NCBI GenBank assembly: GCA_048264125.1
Contig: JBLXDM010000006.1
Coordinates: 62,001-126,000, forward strand
From: M1-B18 sp048264125
GTDB taxonomy: Bacteria > Bacillota > Clostridia > Peptostreptococcales > Natronincolaceae
Direction: 5' to 3'
Length of the DNA stretch: 64,000 bases
Below the pieces are notes generated by a model. The model made no database searches. It had not been told where the DNA came from and saw only the letters and a list, made by a program, of their open reading frames with translations. Both the position numbers and the translations under genes were made by a program. Below, one piece after another: positions 52,525 through 61,810 of this stretch. The first letter of the stretch is position 1, and each line of letters begins with the position of its first letter.

Positions 52525-53517
52525 ATGGAATTACCACAGGATTTAAGAACTGCAATAGACAGGGAGCTGGCGCCCATATCGCCAAAGGAGCTGACTGCGA
52601 TAGCACAGGAGCTTTCAAGACGGTATAGAGAGGGCTTAAGCACAGGTGGAGAAGGCTACCTAAGCTCCCCGATGGACATAACCGCCTATGCCGCCTTTAG
52701 AATGCCCGCCACCTATGCCGCCGTTATAGGAGCCTTAAATCAGCTGGGGAGCTTTGGCGACAGCTGGCAGCCTAAGGATATGCTGGACGTTGGTGCAGGC
52801 CCCGGCACTGCAATGTGGGCTGCCACCGCTGCATGGCCACAGCTGGAGAAGATAACATTGCTGGAACGGGATAAAAATATGATGGCTCTTGGAAAACGAT
52901 TGGCCTCCAGTGCCGATGCTGTTGCTATTAGAGAGGCAAGCTGGGTTAGTGCGGATATAACCAGTGACTGGAGGACGGAGGGAAAGGATTTAATTATAGC
53001 CTCCTATTCTCTGGGAGAGCTTTCTTCGGAGGCAATGAGAAAAATAATCGTAAAGCTTTGGTCTATTACAAAGGGGCTATTGGTTATCATAGAGCCGGGC
53101 ACACCAGTTGGCTTCAGCAGACTCAAGGCAGCGAGGGAAATTTTGATGAGGGAGGGGGCAAGGACCATAGCGCCCTGTCCCCACGATTCCGGCTGTCCTC
53201 TATTAGAGGATGATTGGTGCCATTTTTCTCAGAGAGTGGCCCGATCTAGGCTTCACCGACAGGTTAAAGGCGGAGAGCTATCCTATGAGGATGAAAAATT
53301 TACCTTTATAGCGATGGCCCGTGAAGCCTTCGACATAGCTGAAGGAAGGGTATTAAGACATCCTATAATCCGCAAAGGTCATATACAGCTTAAGCTCTGC
53401 ACCACGGAGGGTTTGAAAGCAGCTGTGGTAACCAAAAGCGATAAGGCGGTCTATAAAGAGGCCAAGGAGCTGGAATGGGGCTCTAGCACCAAAGGCATAA
53501 TTTCAAATAAAATGTAA
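52525..53517 (+). CDS. Rsm22-family ribosomal small-subunit methyltransferase-like protein
   Basis: 330 aa. SAM-binding fold with DVGAGPGTAMWAA (about 88-100) and LIIASYSLGEL. The Cys-rich segment APCPHDSGCPLLEDDWCHFSQRV matches the iron-sulfur-binding region known from Rsm22/METTL17. The family acts in small-subunit assembly of mitochondrial and some bacterial ribosomes; true methyltransferase activity is uncertain. Start at ATG 52525, 8 nt after GGAGGAG. Single gene. Confidence 0.85.
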   Translation: MELPQDLRTAIDRELAPISPKELTAIAQELSRRYREGLSTGGEGYLSSPMDITAYAAFRMPATYAAVIGALNQLGSFGDSWQPKDMLDVGAGPGTAMWAATAAWPQLEKITLLERDKNMMALGKRLASSADAVAIREASWVSADITSDWRTEGKDLIIASYSLGELSSEAMRKIIVKLWSITKGLLVIIEPGTPVGFSRLKAAREILMREGARTIAPCPHDSGCPLLEDDWCHFSQRVARSRLHRQVKGGELSYEDEKFTFIAMAREAFDIAEGRVLRHPIIRKGHIQLKLCTTEGLKAAVVTKSDKAVYKEAKELEWGSSTKGIISNKM

Positions 53518-53723
53518 TATATGGGTTGAAGTAATCTAGGGGCTGAAGCCGTCTATTTACCAAGAGGCAGATAAGCTCCTGCGATTAAGAAATAAATAGA
53601 AATTTTAACAAAGTAGTGGTATACTTTATTAGATATAATAAATGCATATCAGCCTGGTATATTTGAAGGATAAGCAGGAAAGTCCGACAAATAATCTGAA
53701 TTAAGGATATGGTGATACAAAGT

Positions 53724-54275
53724 ATGTATATTTATTTGGTTTTTTCAAAGACAGGCACGTGGTTATCTAAAATATTGAAATTTTTCGTTAAGACAAAGTA
53801 TGTTCATGTGTCTATAGCCTTGGACGAGGACTTAACGAAAATGTACTCCTTTGGTAGGGTAAATCCAGACAATCCATTTTCCGGTGGCTTTGTAGAAGAG
53901 AGCTTTTCAACGGGTGTATACAAAAAAAACAGGGATTGCGAATGTATGGTGTATAGAATAAAGATAACAGCAGAGCAGTATGAGCTGCTTAAGGAAGAAA
54001 TTGCATCCTTTTTAGAGGAGCAGGGATCCTTTAGATATAATTTTTTAGGCCTGTTTACAGCAGGAATGAAGATTAAGCTGAAGCGAGAAAGGTATTATTT
54101 TTGTTCTCAATTTGTTTCAGAGCTGTTAATAAAGATTCATGTATTAAATGATAATAATCCACCGGAAATGATCCGACCCACGGACCTTCTTACCATTGAA
54201 ACTAAGGAAATAGTTTATCAGGGATTTGTATTGGACTACGGCACCACCATGAGACAAGCCCTGAGCACTAATTAA
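53724..54275 (+). CDS. YiiX-like permuted NlpC/P60 papain-fold protein
   Basis: 183 aa. His28 in YVHVSIAL and the nucleophile Cys127 in YYFCSQFVSELL fit the permuted papain-like (YiiX/C92) family. Residues about 40-60 (MYSFGRVNPDNPFSGGF) are typical of Firmicute members. No signal peptide. Start at ATG 53724 with GGTGAT 7 nt upstream; ATG 53709 is an alternative. Distant paralogue of the gene at 20937. Confidence 0.75.
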   Translation: MYIYLVFSKTGTWLSKILKFFVKTKYVHVSIALDEDLTKMYSFGRVNPDNPFSGGFVEESFSTGVYKKNRDCECMVYRIKITAEQYELLKEEIASFLEEQGSFRYNFLGLFTAGMKIKLKRERYYFCSQFVSELLIKIHVLNDNNPPEMIRPTDLLTIETKEIVYQGFVLDYGTTMRQALSTN

Positions 54276-54312
54276 ACAGCCCTTCCTCAAATGAGGGGGC
54301 TGTTTTTATTTA
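54275..54312 (+). terminator. Intrinsic terminator after the YiiX-like gene
   Basis: Stem AACAGCCC...GGGGCTGTT enclosing CCTC/GAGG, followed by TTTATTTA. It overlaps the last codons of the minus-strand gene. Confidence 0.8.
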
Positions 54313-54806
54313 GAGAGCTTATTTGGCCTTTTATCATAATAAATTGCGTAAAAGCCCACCGCACTGAACAAGCCGAAGCAATAGGATGTTATCGAGTGGA
54401 TATAGCACCATTTTTCTGCATATTGTAAAAACTCCAGCTGCACAGCAAGGGCCTCTACAGCAGTGCCTAAAGCTGCAAAGATTAATATCAATACTATCTT
54501 TTTCCATCTTTCTCGTGGCAGGAACCTTATCAGCAGCAGGCCTATTGCAAAAAATGGGCCCAATATAAGAAAGAGGTCTAGATCACCTACCGGCACCATT
54601 AAAAAACGATCCACCCAAAATCTATTCTCGACAAAGAAGGTTTCCAGAATAAAGCCCACAAACATAGTCCATATACCAACCGGCAGTGCATGAATAAATT
54701 CCTTTAGTGAGCAGGTGAATATTATCACCAGCCAGACAACTACTGCGAGCAATACCCAGGGTAAATTGTATTTATCCAAAAAAATAATAAAAGAATCCAG
54801 TGTCAT
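54306..54806 (-). CDS. CBO0543-family integral membrane protein
   Basis: 166 aa with four to five hydrophobic helices (about 16-32, 40-60, 76-95, 103-122, 140-156). The pattern WVDRFLMVPVGDLDLFLILGPFFAIGLLLIRFLPRERWK matches the CBO0543 family of clostridial and bacilli membrane proteins of unknown function. GGAGGG ribosome site. Confidence 0.7.
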   Translation of the reverse strand: MTLDSFIIFLDKYNLPWVLLAVVVWLVIIFTCSLKEFIHALPVGIWTMFVGFILETFFVENRFWVDRFLMVPVGDLDLFLILGPFFAIGLLLIRFLPRERWKKIVLILIFAALGTAVEALAVQLEFLQYAEKWCYIHSITSYCFGLFSAVGFYAIYYDKRPNKLSK

Positions 54807-55020
54807 AATATCCCTCCTAGTTTTTCATGACAACAGCTGATTAAAAAGTAAGACTATTTAAATATAACCAGTTATTGATTTCTGCATGCATAATCTATAT
54901 TAATTATTTATTAAATATAGCCAGAAAGGGATCAGCGACATAAAATAAGGTGTAGGATATTGTTACAAATTAAATAGTTTGATATACTTAGGCTGGGTAG
55001 TTATAAAGGAGATGAACAGG

Positions 55021-55941
55021 ATGAATAAATCTAGAGCATGGCTTTTATTGGTGATATGCAACCTTTTTTGGGCAGGCAATTACGTATTTGGAAAATATGT
55101 AGTGACAGAAATATCTCCAATATGGATTACCTTCACCCGTTGGTTAGGAGCATCGATAATACTTTTATTTGTGGCCTACTATCTTGAAAAGCCTAAATGG
55201 AGCTCTGTTTTAAAGGTCTGGCCTAATCTTCTGATATTGGCTACTACAGGAATTGTCGGCTACAACCTTATCCTTTATTCAGCGCTGGGCTATACCTCCT
55301 CAACTAATGCTGCATTAATTAGTGCGCTGAATCCTAGTATTATTGTGATAGGCTCTTTTTTACTGTTAAAGGAAAAAATGACGAAATTTCAAGTTGTAGG
55401 CTTAGTAATATCACTGGTTGGGGTCTTTATCATATTAACCAGAGGAAGCCTGACAGAGCTTTTGTCAATGGAATATAATCGAGGAGACCTTTTGATGCTG
55501 GTGGCTGTAGTAATGTGGACCATCTACACCATTTTAGGCAGAAGGCTAACCAGCGTAAAGCCCATAACGGCGACGGCAGTTGCTGCGCTTATAGCCACTA
55601 TAATCATGGCGCCCTTTGCCCTGCGGCAGGGGCTGGATTTTGGCGGGATTAGCAGGCTGGCGGTCATCGGAGTAATATATATGATTTTATTCCCATCGGT
55701 GGGCTCCTTTGTCTTTTGGAACATCTCCGTTCAGGAAATAGGTGCAAATCAAGCTGGAATATTCTTAAATCTCATCCCTGTATTTACTGCAATCATAAGC
55801 TGGGGATTGGGGGAAAGGATAACCGGAGCACAGATTTTTGGAGGGTTATTTGTATTTGCAGGAGTCTACTTAACTACAGGTCTGCTGGAAAAGAAGATGT
55901 CTGTAGGTATTAAAGAGGTGGACTGGAATAGAAGACAATAG
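55021..55941 (+). CDS. EamA (DMT-superfamily) transporter
   Basis: 306 aa with ten predicted helices in two EamA repeats (about 5-140 and 155-290). Family marks: FWAGNYVFGKYV, PIWITFTRWL, NAALISALNPSIIVIGS and NQAGIFLNLIPVFTAIISW. Such drug/metabolite exporters move amino acids or metabolites. Start at ATG 55021, 9 nt after AAAGGAG. Terminator at 55959. Confidence 0.88.
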   Translation: MNKSRAWLLLVICNLFWAGNYVFGKYVVTEISPIWITFTRWLGASIILLFVAYYLEKPKWSSVLKVWPNLLILATTGIVGYNLILYSALGYTSSTNAALISALNPSIIVIGSFLLLKEKMTKFQVVGLVISLVGVFIILTRGSLTELLSMEYNRGDLLMLVAVVMWTIYTILGRRLTSVKPITATAVAALIATIIMAPFALRQGLDFGGISRLAVIGVIYMILFPSVGSFVFWNISVQEIGANQAGIFLNLIPVFTAIISWGLGERITGAQIFGGLFVFAGVYLTTGLLEKKMSVGIKEVDWNRRQ

Positions 55942-55958
55942 CATTGAAAATAAATAAT

Positions 55959-55992
55959 AAAACCTGGCGAATTTATTCTGCCAGGTTTTGTA
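55959..55992. terminator. Bidirectional terminator
   Basis: 10-bp stem AAAACCTGGC/GCCAGGTTTT with T-runs on both strands, between convergent genes; its right part overlaps the 3' end of the minus-strand gene. Confidence 0.8.
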
Positions 55993-57016
55993 TTGAAACC
56001 TCTTTTTCGAGACGATTATATATAGAATTAATACCCCTCCACCAGTTTTCATCCTCAGCATATTTACGGTTTATCCATTGAAAGGGGTTCATTTCCTCCG
56101 GTCTATCTAATAGAAGATTAATGATAGTTCTGGCGGCTATTCCGGAGGAATCCGTAATATCAGTATTGTAGCTCTGCCAGCTGTTAAATACATTAAAGGG
56201 GTTATTGGCAATTTCATATGCAGAGGGATGCTCCATTGGTACAAAGCCCTGCTCATGACCTGCTATTGCAAAAAGTATGAGGGGATTTAGCTGAAACTCC
56301 CGGGAAGTCTCTAAAATTGCTGAAAAATAAGGCTCCTGGGCCAATAGCGAGTTCCTAGTATTTAAATATGCCTTGAGCTTTTCCGTATCTATCTCTTTAT
56401 AGTAAAAATGAGGGGGGAGATGGGTATAGATATATGCCACCGGCTCCTCGATTACTATTTCCTGAGGCGGCTGGCGATTCAATTGGGTTGTATAGATACC
56501 TGCAGAGGAAAATAGTATAAGGGCCGCCATTAATAATATTCTTATTTTTTTCTCCTCCACCAGTATCCTCAGGGGCTTTTCCGGAGCTGCATCGATGACG
56601 GTAAGGGAGGAGGGAACCCCTTCAGCAGCTAAATTAGCAGGGATCGCTAGCTCAATTTTAGGTGTAGCTTCTATAGGACTACTGATATATCTGTTAACCC
56701 ATTGGCACAGCTCGGTAGAGAAGCCTTCATCCACCTCCAGCGCAGCAGAGGCTTCATATATGTCATACATAAATAATCCATCGGCCTTAGAAAGCAATAC
56801 CTCCTTTAAAAGCTTTTCGCGTATCGATTTTTGGTGCTGCTGAGGAAGTCCTACCATATGTTTGTCTAAAATTCGTCGAAGGGAATCAATCAAAATTTGA
56901 GCCTGCCTTTTAGTATCGTAGTAGGGAAATTTTTTATTGATATATTGCCTCAGACGAGCAATATCCTCCTTAAGGAATATCTTAATTACCTTAAGCTCTT
57001 GGGAAAAATCCTCCAT
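55973..57016 (-). CDS. Membrane-anchored glucosaminidase/lysozyme-like protein
   Basis: 347 aa. Cytoplasmic helical N-terminus (about 1-155), one membrane helix (about 158-176) and an outside C-terminal domain (about 225-340). The latter has AIAGHEQGFVP, with a Glu in the place of the lysozyme-type acid, then NPFNVFNSW, SSGIAARTIINLL and NPFQWINRKYAEDENWW. This matches the glucosaminidase (LytG/endo-beta-N-acetylglucosaminidase) fold, but the long cytoplasmic part is unusual. A wall-hydrolase role under cytoplasmic control is inferred. GGGGTGATGG ribosome site. Confidence 0.65.
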   Translation of the reverse strand: MEDFSQELKVIKIFLKEDIARLRQYINKKFPYYDTKRQAQILIDSLRRILDKHMVGLPQQHQKSIREKLLKEVLLSKADGLFMYDIYEASAALEVDEGFSTELCQWVNRYISSPIEATPKIELAIPANLAAEGVPSSLTVIDAAPEKPLRILVEEKKIRILLMAALILFSSAGIYTTQLNRQPPQEIVIEEPVAYIYTHLPPHFYYKEIDTEKLKAYLNTRNSLLAQEPYFSAILETSREFQLNPLILFAIAGHEQGFVPMEHPSAYEIANNPFNVFNSWQSYNTDITDSSGIAARTIINLLLDRPEEMNPFQWINRKYAEDENWWRGINSIYNRLEKEVSIQNLAE

Positions 57017-57216
57017 TTTACCATCACCCCCTCACATCTAAATGACTTTTAAATATTATAACCCAAACAGGATTTTATTTCCATAGGACTTGGGTTAAGA
57101 ATGCTGCTTATGTAAAGGTATTCGCCTGAATTAAATAAATTTTATGTCCTGGGTAAACATATAGGGCTGCTTTACGTATATATAATAGCTAATCTACATG
57201 AATTGGGGTGGTCTAT

Positions 57217-58494
57217 GTGAGAATTTCAGGCATATATGCTGAGGAGGATTTAAAGGGTGCTAATAAGGAAACGTCGGTGGAGGGTCTGGTGACGGCCTAT
57301 GAAGCGCTATGGCTGCGCAGTAGAGCTGTTTTTCCTGTCATTGGTGAAAGGTTCGGATTCTTTACAAAGCTATTAAAGCAAAAAAGCACCAGTCGCTTTT
57401 TAAAAAAGATGGAGAAGCAGCTGAAGGACATGACCCCAGATATTAGTCAAGAGGAAAGGATTAAAATACTGCAGGCCTTTGAAGAGCAGGAATTCAGGCT
57501 TATAGGCAGTAGGCTAAGGGCCTTTAATTTTTTTGCCGAAAGAAACTATACTGCCTCTACAGAGGACTTTATTAGGGAGGCTAAGGGGTTTGACAGAGAT
57601 ATTCAGATCTATGACATATCACAGGCATTAAGAAATGTTTGGATAATGAATAGTATTCAAATACTCTTTGGAATAGGGGTTCAGCTGACACCCTCGATTT
57701 TCGGCTATAGCATGCTATATCCCTACAGCGATAATTACATAGATGACATCGCTATTTCCCTAAATGATAAAATAAGCTTTTGTGAAAGACTAACACATAG
57801 GCTGTCGGGAAAATACCTAATACCTTTAAATCATCACGAAGAGAAGGTATATGATCTCATTGGTAAAATAGAGCAGGAGTTTCCAAGGGTACTAAACCCA
57901 CAGGTATATGACGGACTACTTTTCATACACAGGGCACAGGTAAAGAGCTTCAATCAACAAAGGCAATACTATCCCCAGCAGAGGGTGGAGCCCCTTAGCA
58001 TCAGTATAGAAAAGGGAGGCACCTCTGTTTTGGCCGATGGCTACCTGGTTAAGGGTAGACTTTCTGAGGAGGAGGCCTTTTTCCTCTTCGGCTATGGCGT
58101 TTTCCTGCAATTCATTGACGATCTGCAGGATTTAAGGGATGATATGGATAATAACCATGAAACGGTATTTACAGAGGCCTTCAGAGAAGGTAAACTGGAA
58201 GAGGCTAGCAATAGGGTGTTTTCCTTTATTGATGAAGCATTGGTTTACACAGATATATTCAAAAGCCCAGATGCAAAAAGGCTGGTGGATATTATCAGGG
58301 AGTGCTGCAAGCAGATGCTGCTGGAGGCCATAGCCAGTAACAGAGGGCTATACAGCAGGAAATATATTAAGGCACTGGAAGAATATTCTCTATATAGATT
58401 CGTATATTATAAAAGACTGAAGAAAAGACTTCAAAGAATATTTAATTCTAAGGAGCTGTCTCTGCTCAGCAGAGCCATGCAGTTTAGCATGTAA
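57217..58494 (+). CDS. Putative class I isoprenoid-synthase-fold protein
   Basis: 425 aa, almost all helical. Two aspartate-rich segments, DNYIDDIAIS (about 170-180) and QFIDDLQDLRDDMDNNHET (about 295-313), stand where prenyltransferases and terpene synthases bind diphosphate-magnesium. KGGTSVLADGYL lies between them. This suggests a class I terpenoid fold, but overall similarity to known prenyl synthases is weak and no other isoprenoid genes are near. Start at GTG 57217, 5 nt after GGGGTGG. Only 12 nt separate it from the MerT-like gene. Confidence 0.5.
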   Translation: MRISGIYAEEDLKGANKETSVEGLVTAYEALWLRSRAVFPVIGERFGFFTKLLKQKSTSRFLKKMEKQLKDMTPDISQEERIKILQAFEEQEFRLIGSRLRAFNFFAERNYTASTEDFIREAKGFDRDIQIYDISQALRNVWIMNSIQILFGIGVQLTPSIFGYSMLYPYSDNYIDDIAISLNDKISFCERLTHRLSGKYLIPLNHHEEKVYDLIGKIEQEFPRVLNPQVYDGLLFIHRAQVKSFNQQRQYYPQQRVEPLSISIEKGGTSVLADGYLVKGRLSEEEAFFLFGYGVFLQFIDDLQDLRDDMDNNHETVFTEAFREGKLEEASNRVFSFIDEALVYTDIFKSPDAKRLVDIIRECCKQMLLEAIASNRGLYSRKYIKALEEYSLYRFVYYKRLKKRLQRIFNSKELSLLSRAMQFSM

Positions 58495-58506
58495 AGGAGT
58501 GATTAA

Positions 58507-58812
58507 ATGAAGGACTTTAAAATAGGAACCTTAAACATTGGGGCTGTTGTAACAGCCGTAATGTCCTCTGCCTGCTGAGTACTGCCATATATTTTGGTGT
58601 CACTCGGGATTAGTGGCGTAGGCTTATCATTTTTATCGCATATTGCTCCATACCAGCAGTATTTCAAGCTTTTTGCAGTAGCCTCGATAATGTATTCTCA
58701 CTACAGGATGGCGAAGGGAAGGGTCAGTAGGGCGACAGAAATAACCATCTGGATATCTACAGTACTGGTTATTCTCGTGCTTCTAGGACCAACAATATTA
58801 CGCTTGCTTTAA
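58507..58812 (+). CDS. MerT-like membrane protein, predicted selenoprotein (Sec at in-frame TGA)
   Basis: 101 codons from ATG 58507 (AAAGGAG 8 nt upstream) with an in-frame TGA at 58576-58578. Upstream the frame reads GAVVTAVMSSAC, downstream VLPYILVSLGISG, then two more helices (about 50-68 and 80-100). This is the mercuric-transport MerT pattern, whose first helix carries a Cys-Cys pair; the TGA stands exactly at the second Cys, giving Cys-Sec. A hairpin at 58599-58617 fits a bacterial SECIS. A restart at GTG 58594 lacks a ribosome site. Three-helix MerT-like proteins carry Hg(II) or other thiophilic metals. Confidence 0.78.
58599..58617 (+). promoter_or_regulatory. Candidate bacterial SECIS hairpin
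   Basis: Stem GTCACT/AGTGGC (one U-G pair) with 7-nt loop CGGGATT, 26 nt after the TGA. The usual bacterial limits are about 16 to 37 nt with a G in the first two loop positions, both met here. An alternative lower stem TAC-GCCA/TGGC-GTA with one bulged U is also possible. Confidence 0.6.
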
Positions 58813-58925
58813 AAATAATTCTCCAATCCATGGGGAATTATTTTTATGGGGGAATTTAATATGATATAATTTTTTTATATAGAAAATTCTTACAATATCA
58901 TCTAAAAATAAAGGAGGCTAGCAAT

Positions 58926-60620
58926 ATGGTATTTAAAGACTATCAATACATAAGGCCTAATATGGAGGAGCTTAAAAGCCAACTGGAGACTCTGTTTGAA
59001 GGCTTTGAGAGGGCCGAGAGCCTGGAGCAGCAAAACAGCATTATGGAGGATATAAACAGACTATGCAATGAATTTGAATCTATGGAATCTATTGTATATA
59101 TCCGTCATACCTGTGATACCAGAGATGAATTTTATGAAGGCGAAAACGATTATATAGACGAGGCAAAGCCAATATTTGAGGGTCTAAAAAGCAGCTACTA
59201 TCGGCTGCTGGTGAATTCAAAATTCAGAAGCGAATTGGAGGCCCTTTGGGGAAGCCAGCTCTTTACCTTGGCAGACCTAACCCTGAAGACCTTTAAGCCT
59301 GAAATTGTTGAGGATCTTCAAAAAGAAAACAAGCTTGCCAGTCAATACACAAAGCTAAGGGCATCGGCTAAAATTCAATTTAAGGGAGAGGAAAGAAACC
59401 TTTCTCAAATGGAGCCCTTTACCCAATCTATGGATAGGGACGAAAGAAGGGAAGCTCAGAAGGCAATTATTGAATTTTATAAACAAAATGAAGAGGGCTT
59501 TGATGAAATATACGATGGTCTGGTTAAGATACGCCATCAAATCGCCCAAAAGCTAGGCTATGAAAACTATGTTCAGCTAGGCTATGACCGCCTGAACAGG
59601 TCCGACTACGGCCCTGCTATGGTGCAAAATTATAGAAGGCAGGTGCTGGAGGATATCGTTCCTGTTGCAACGAAGTTAAGAGCTCGACAGCAGCAGCGAT
59701 TGGGGCTGCAGCAGCTGATGCACTACGATGAGCCATTGGAGTTTTTGACCGGAAATGCAACACCAAAGGGTGAGCCCGATTGGATAATAGCCAACGGAAG
59801 GAAAATGTATGAGGAAATGTCTCAGGAGACCAATGAATTCTTCGGCTTTATGCTGCAGCATCAGCTTTTGGATTTGGTGGCAAAGGCAGGAAAGGCAGGA
59901 GGAGGCTACTGCACCTACATTAGCAAGTATCAGTCACCCTTTATATTCTCAAACTTCAACGGAACCTCGGGGGATGTGGACGTTCTAACCCATGAGGCAG
60001 GACACGCCTTTCAGGTTTATTGCAGCAGAGGCTTTGGCGTGCCAGAATATACCTGGCCCACCTATGAGGCATGCGAAATACATTCCATGAGTATGGAATT
60101 TATAGCGTGGCCCTGGATGAATCTGTTCTTTAAGGAGGATGAGGAAAAGTACAAGTTCTCCCACCTAAGCGGTGCACTGCTATTCATACCCTATGGCGTT
60201 CTGGTGGATGAGTTCCAGCATTGGGTGTATGAAAATCCCGAGGTGACCCCAAAGGAAAGACGTGCAAAATGGAGGGAGCTGGAGAAAAAATATCTGCCCT
60301 ATAGGGACTATGGAGACGATGATTTCTTAAATGAAGGAGGCTACTGGTTTAGACAGGGGCATATCTTTAAGGACCCCTTCTATTATATAGATTATACACT
60401 GGCTCAGGTTTGTGCCTTCCAGTTCTGGGTCAAGTCAAGGGAAAACAGGCCAGCAGCATGGGAGGATTACCTGAAGCTATGCAGCGCTGGAGGTAGTAAA
60501 AGCTTCCTGGGGCTGGTGGAGCTGGCAGGCCTTAAAAACCCGTTTGAGGATGGCTGCATAAGGAAAGTCATTCCACACATAGAGGAGTGGCTGGATTCTA
60601 TAGATGACAGCAGGCTGTAA
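58926..60620 (+). CDS. pepF: M3-family oligoendopeptidase F
   Basis: 564 aa. Zinc-metallopeptidase motif HEAGH (His356, Glu357, His360) with the downstream Glu in YEACEIHSMSMEF. Cytoplasmic, degrades peptides of roughly 7-17 residues. The length is that of the PepF/M3 subgroup of Firmicutes. AAAGGAGG ribosome site. Probably a single gene or followed by the hydrolase at 60659 (38-nt gap). Confidence 0.92.
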   Translation: MVFKDYQYIRPNMEELKSQLETLFEGFERAESLEQQNSIMEDINRLCNEFESMESIVYIRHTCDTRDEFYEGENDYIDEAKPIFEGLKSSYYRLLVNSKFRSELEALWGSQLFTLADLTLKTFKPEIVEDLQKENKLASQYTKLRASAKIQFKGEERNLSQMEPFTQSMDRDERREAQKAIIEFYKQNEEGFDEIYDGLVKIRHQIAQKLGYENYVQLGYDRLNRSDYGPAMVQNYRRQVLEDIVPVATKLRARQQQRLGLQQLMHYDEPLEFLTGNATPKGEPDWIIANGRKMYEEMSQETNEFFGFMLQHQLLDLVAKAGKAGGGYCTYISKYQSPFIFSNFNGTSGDVDVLTHEAGHAFQVYCSRGFGVPEYTWPTYEACEIHSMSMEFIAWPWMNLFFKEDEEKYKFSHLSGALLFIPYGVLVDEFQHWVYENPEVTPKERRAKWRELEKKYLPYRDYGDDDFLNEGGYWFRQGHIFKDPFYYIDYTLAQVCAFQFWVKSRENRPAAWEDYLKLCSAGGSKSFLGLVELAGLKNPFEDGCIRKVIPHIEEWLDSIDDSRL

Positions 60621-60658
60621 GGTGTTGAGTCAGAAGGGTCAGTGAAGGAGGAATAGGT

Positions 60659-61579
60659 TTGAATAAGACTACAGAGACAATAATAATGTCCGACGGGAAG
60701 GCGCTTTTGCTGCACATTTGGAGGCCTCTGCAAGAGCCCTTGGGACTACTGCAGCTTATTCATGGCTCCTGTGAGCATATCGGGCGATATGACGACTTTG
60801 CCAGTTATATGGCAGACAAAGGCTATATTGTCTATGGGTGGGACCTTCGGGGTCATGGCATTACAGCCTCCGCCCCAGAGGAGCTGGGATTTTTTGCGCT
60901 GCAGGGGGGCTGGGACTTACTGCTTAGGGATGTTATGGAAATTAATAAGCATATAAAAACTGAATATCCTGACAAACCTTTAATATTAATCGGTCATAGC
61001 ATGGGCTCCTTTTTAGCAAGGCATTTTGCAATGCTGCATGGAGCTGCCATCGACGGTCTTATTGCCATCGGCACCTCCCATAATCCGAGGCTGCTGCTGA
61101 AGCTAGGCAAGCATCTGGCGGAGAGGGACATTAGAAAAAATGGACACTACAATAGAAGCATGCTGTTGTATAAGCTGTCCTACGGCTCCTTCAACAAAAA
61201 ATTTTCACCCTCAAGGACGGATCAGGATTGGCTAACATCGGATGAGGGAATTGTAGACAAATTCATCGCTGATAACCTTTGCGGCTTTGTATTAACCTCC
61301 TGTGGCTTTAGGGATATGTTTTATGGTCTCTTGGAGATTACTGATGACTCCAACATTAAAAGGCATCCCGAAAGGCTTCCTACCCTGTTGATCTCAGGCA
61401 AGGAGGACCCAGTAGGAGCTGAGGGCAGGCAGGTGGTCAAGGCCTATGAAGGCTACAAAAAAGCTGGTGTGAAGAGTATAAGCATGAAGCTTTATGAAGG
61501 TATGCGGCATGAGGTACTAAATGAGCAGAAGAGACAGCGGGTATATGAGGATATAGCTAGCTGGCTTAAGGGCCTTTAG
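60659..61579 (+). CDS. Lysophospholipase-like alpha/beta hydrolase (S33 type)
   Basis: 306 aa from TTG 60659 with AAGGAGG 8 nt upstream. Monoglyceride-lipase-like pattern: HGSCEHIGRYDDFASYMADKG, GWDLRGHG, nucleophile Ser114 in GHSMGS, Asp in ISGKEDPV and His in GMRHEVLNE. Likely cleaves a lysophospholipid or monoacylglycerol ester. Cytoplasmic; may be cotranscribed with pepF. Confidence 0.87.
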   Translation: MNKTTETIIMSDGKALLLHIWRPLQEPLGLLQLIHGSCEHIGRYDDFASYMADKGYIVYGWDLRGHGITASAPEELGFFALQGGWDLLLRDVMEINKHIKTEYPDKPLILIGHSMGSFLARHFAMLHGAAIDGLIAIGTSHNPRLLLKLGKHLAERDIRKNGHYNRSMLLYKLSYGSFNKKFSPSRTDQDWLTSDEGIVDKFIADNLCGFVLTSCGFRDMFYGLLEITDDSNIKRHPERLPTLLISGKEDPVGAEGRQVVKAYEGYKKAGVKSISMKLYEGMRHEVLNEQKRQRVYEDIASWLKGL

Positions 61580-61609
61580 ACATCATTGGTCGCTGAAGGG
61601 AGAAGTCAT

Positions 61610-61798
61610 ATGGTCAGATATATTGGATATATCATTTTCATGGGTTTGATAGCGCTTGTAACCTTTTTCGGTATGGGGCCGGTACTGTATGCAGACGGTT
61701 CAATGCTGGAGAGGGTGGGCACCTTTGCAGTAGTTGTCATCATATATGTAGTGCTAATAAGGCTCTTTGGTAAATGGGAAAGGCGTTTTAGAAAATAA
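61610..61798 (+). CDS. Small two-helix membrane protein
   Basis: 62 aa with two hydrophobic segments (about 3-24 and 34-53) and a basic tail KWERRFRK. Not recognised. GAAGGGAG 9 nt before ATG 61610 supports translation; 30 nt after the hydrolase gene and before a shared terminator, so it belongs to that transcript. Confidence 0.6.
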   Translation: MVRYIGYIIFMGLIALVTFFGMGPVLYADGSMLERVGTFAVVVIIYVVLIRLFGKWERRFRK

Positions 61799-61810
61799 GC
61801 TTGTCAATAT

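Noticed and set aside
58594..58812. Independent 72-codon gene starting at GTG 58594
   Set aside because: No ribosome site before the GTG, and it would remove the first helix of a MerT-like fold; the read-through frame from 58507 explains the data better.
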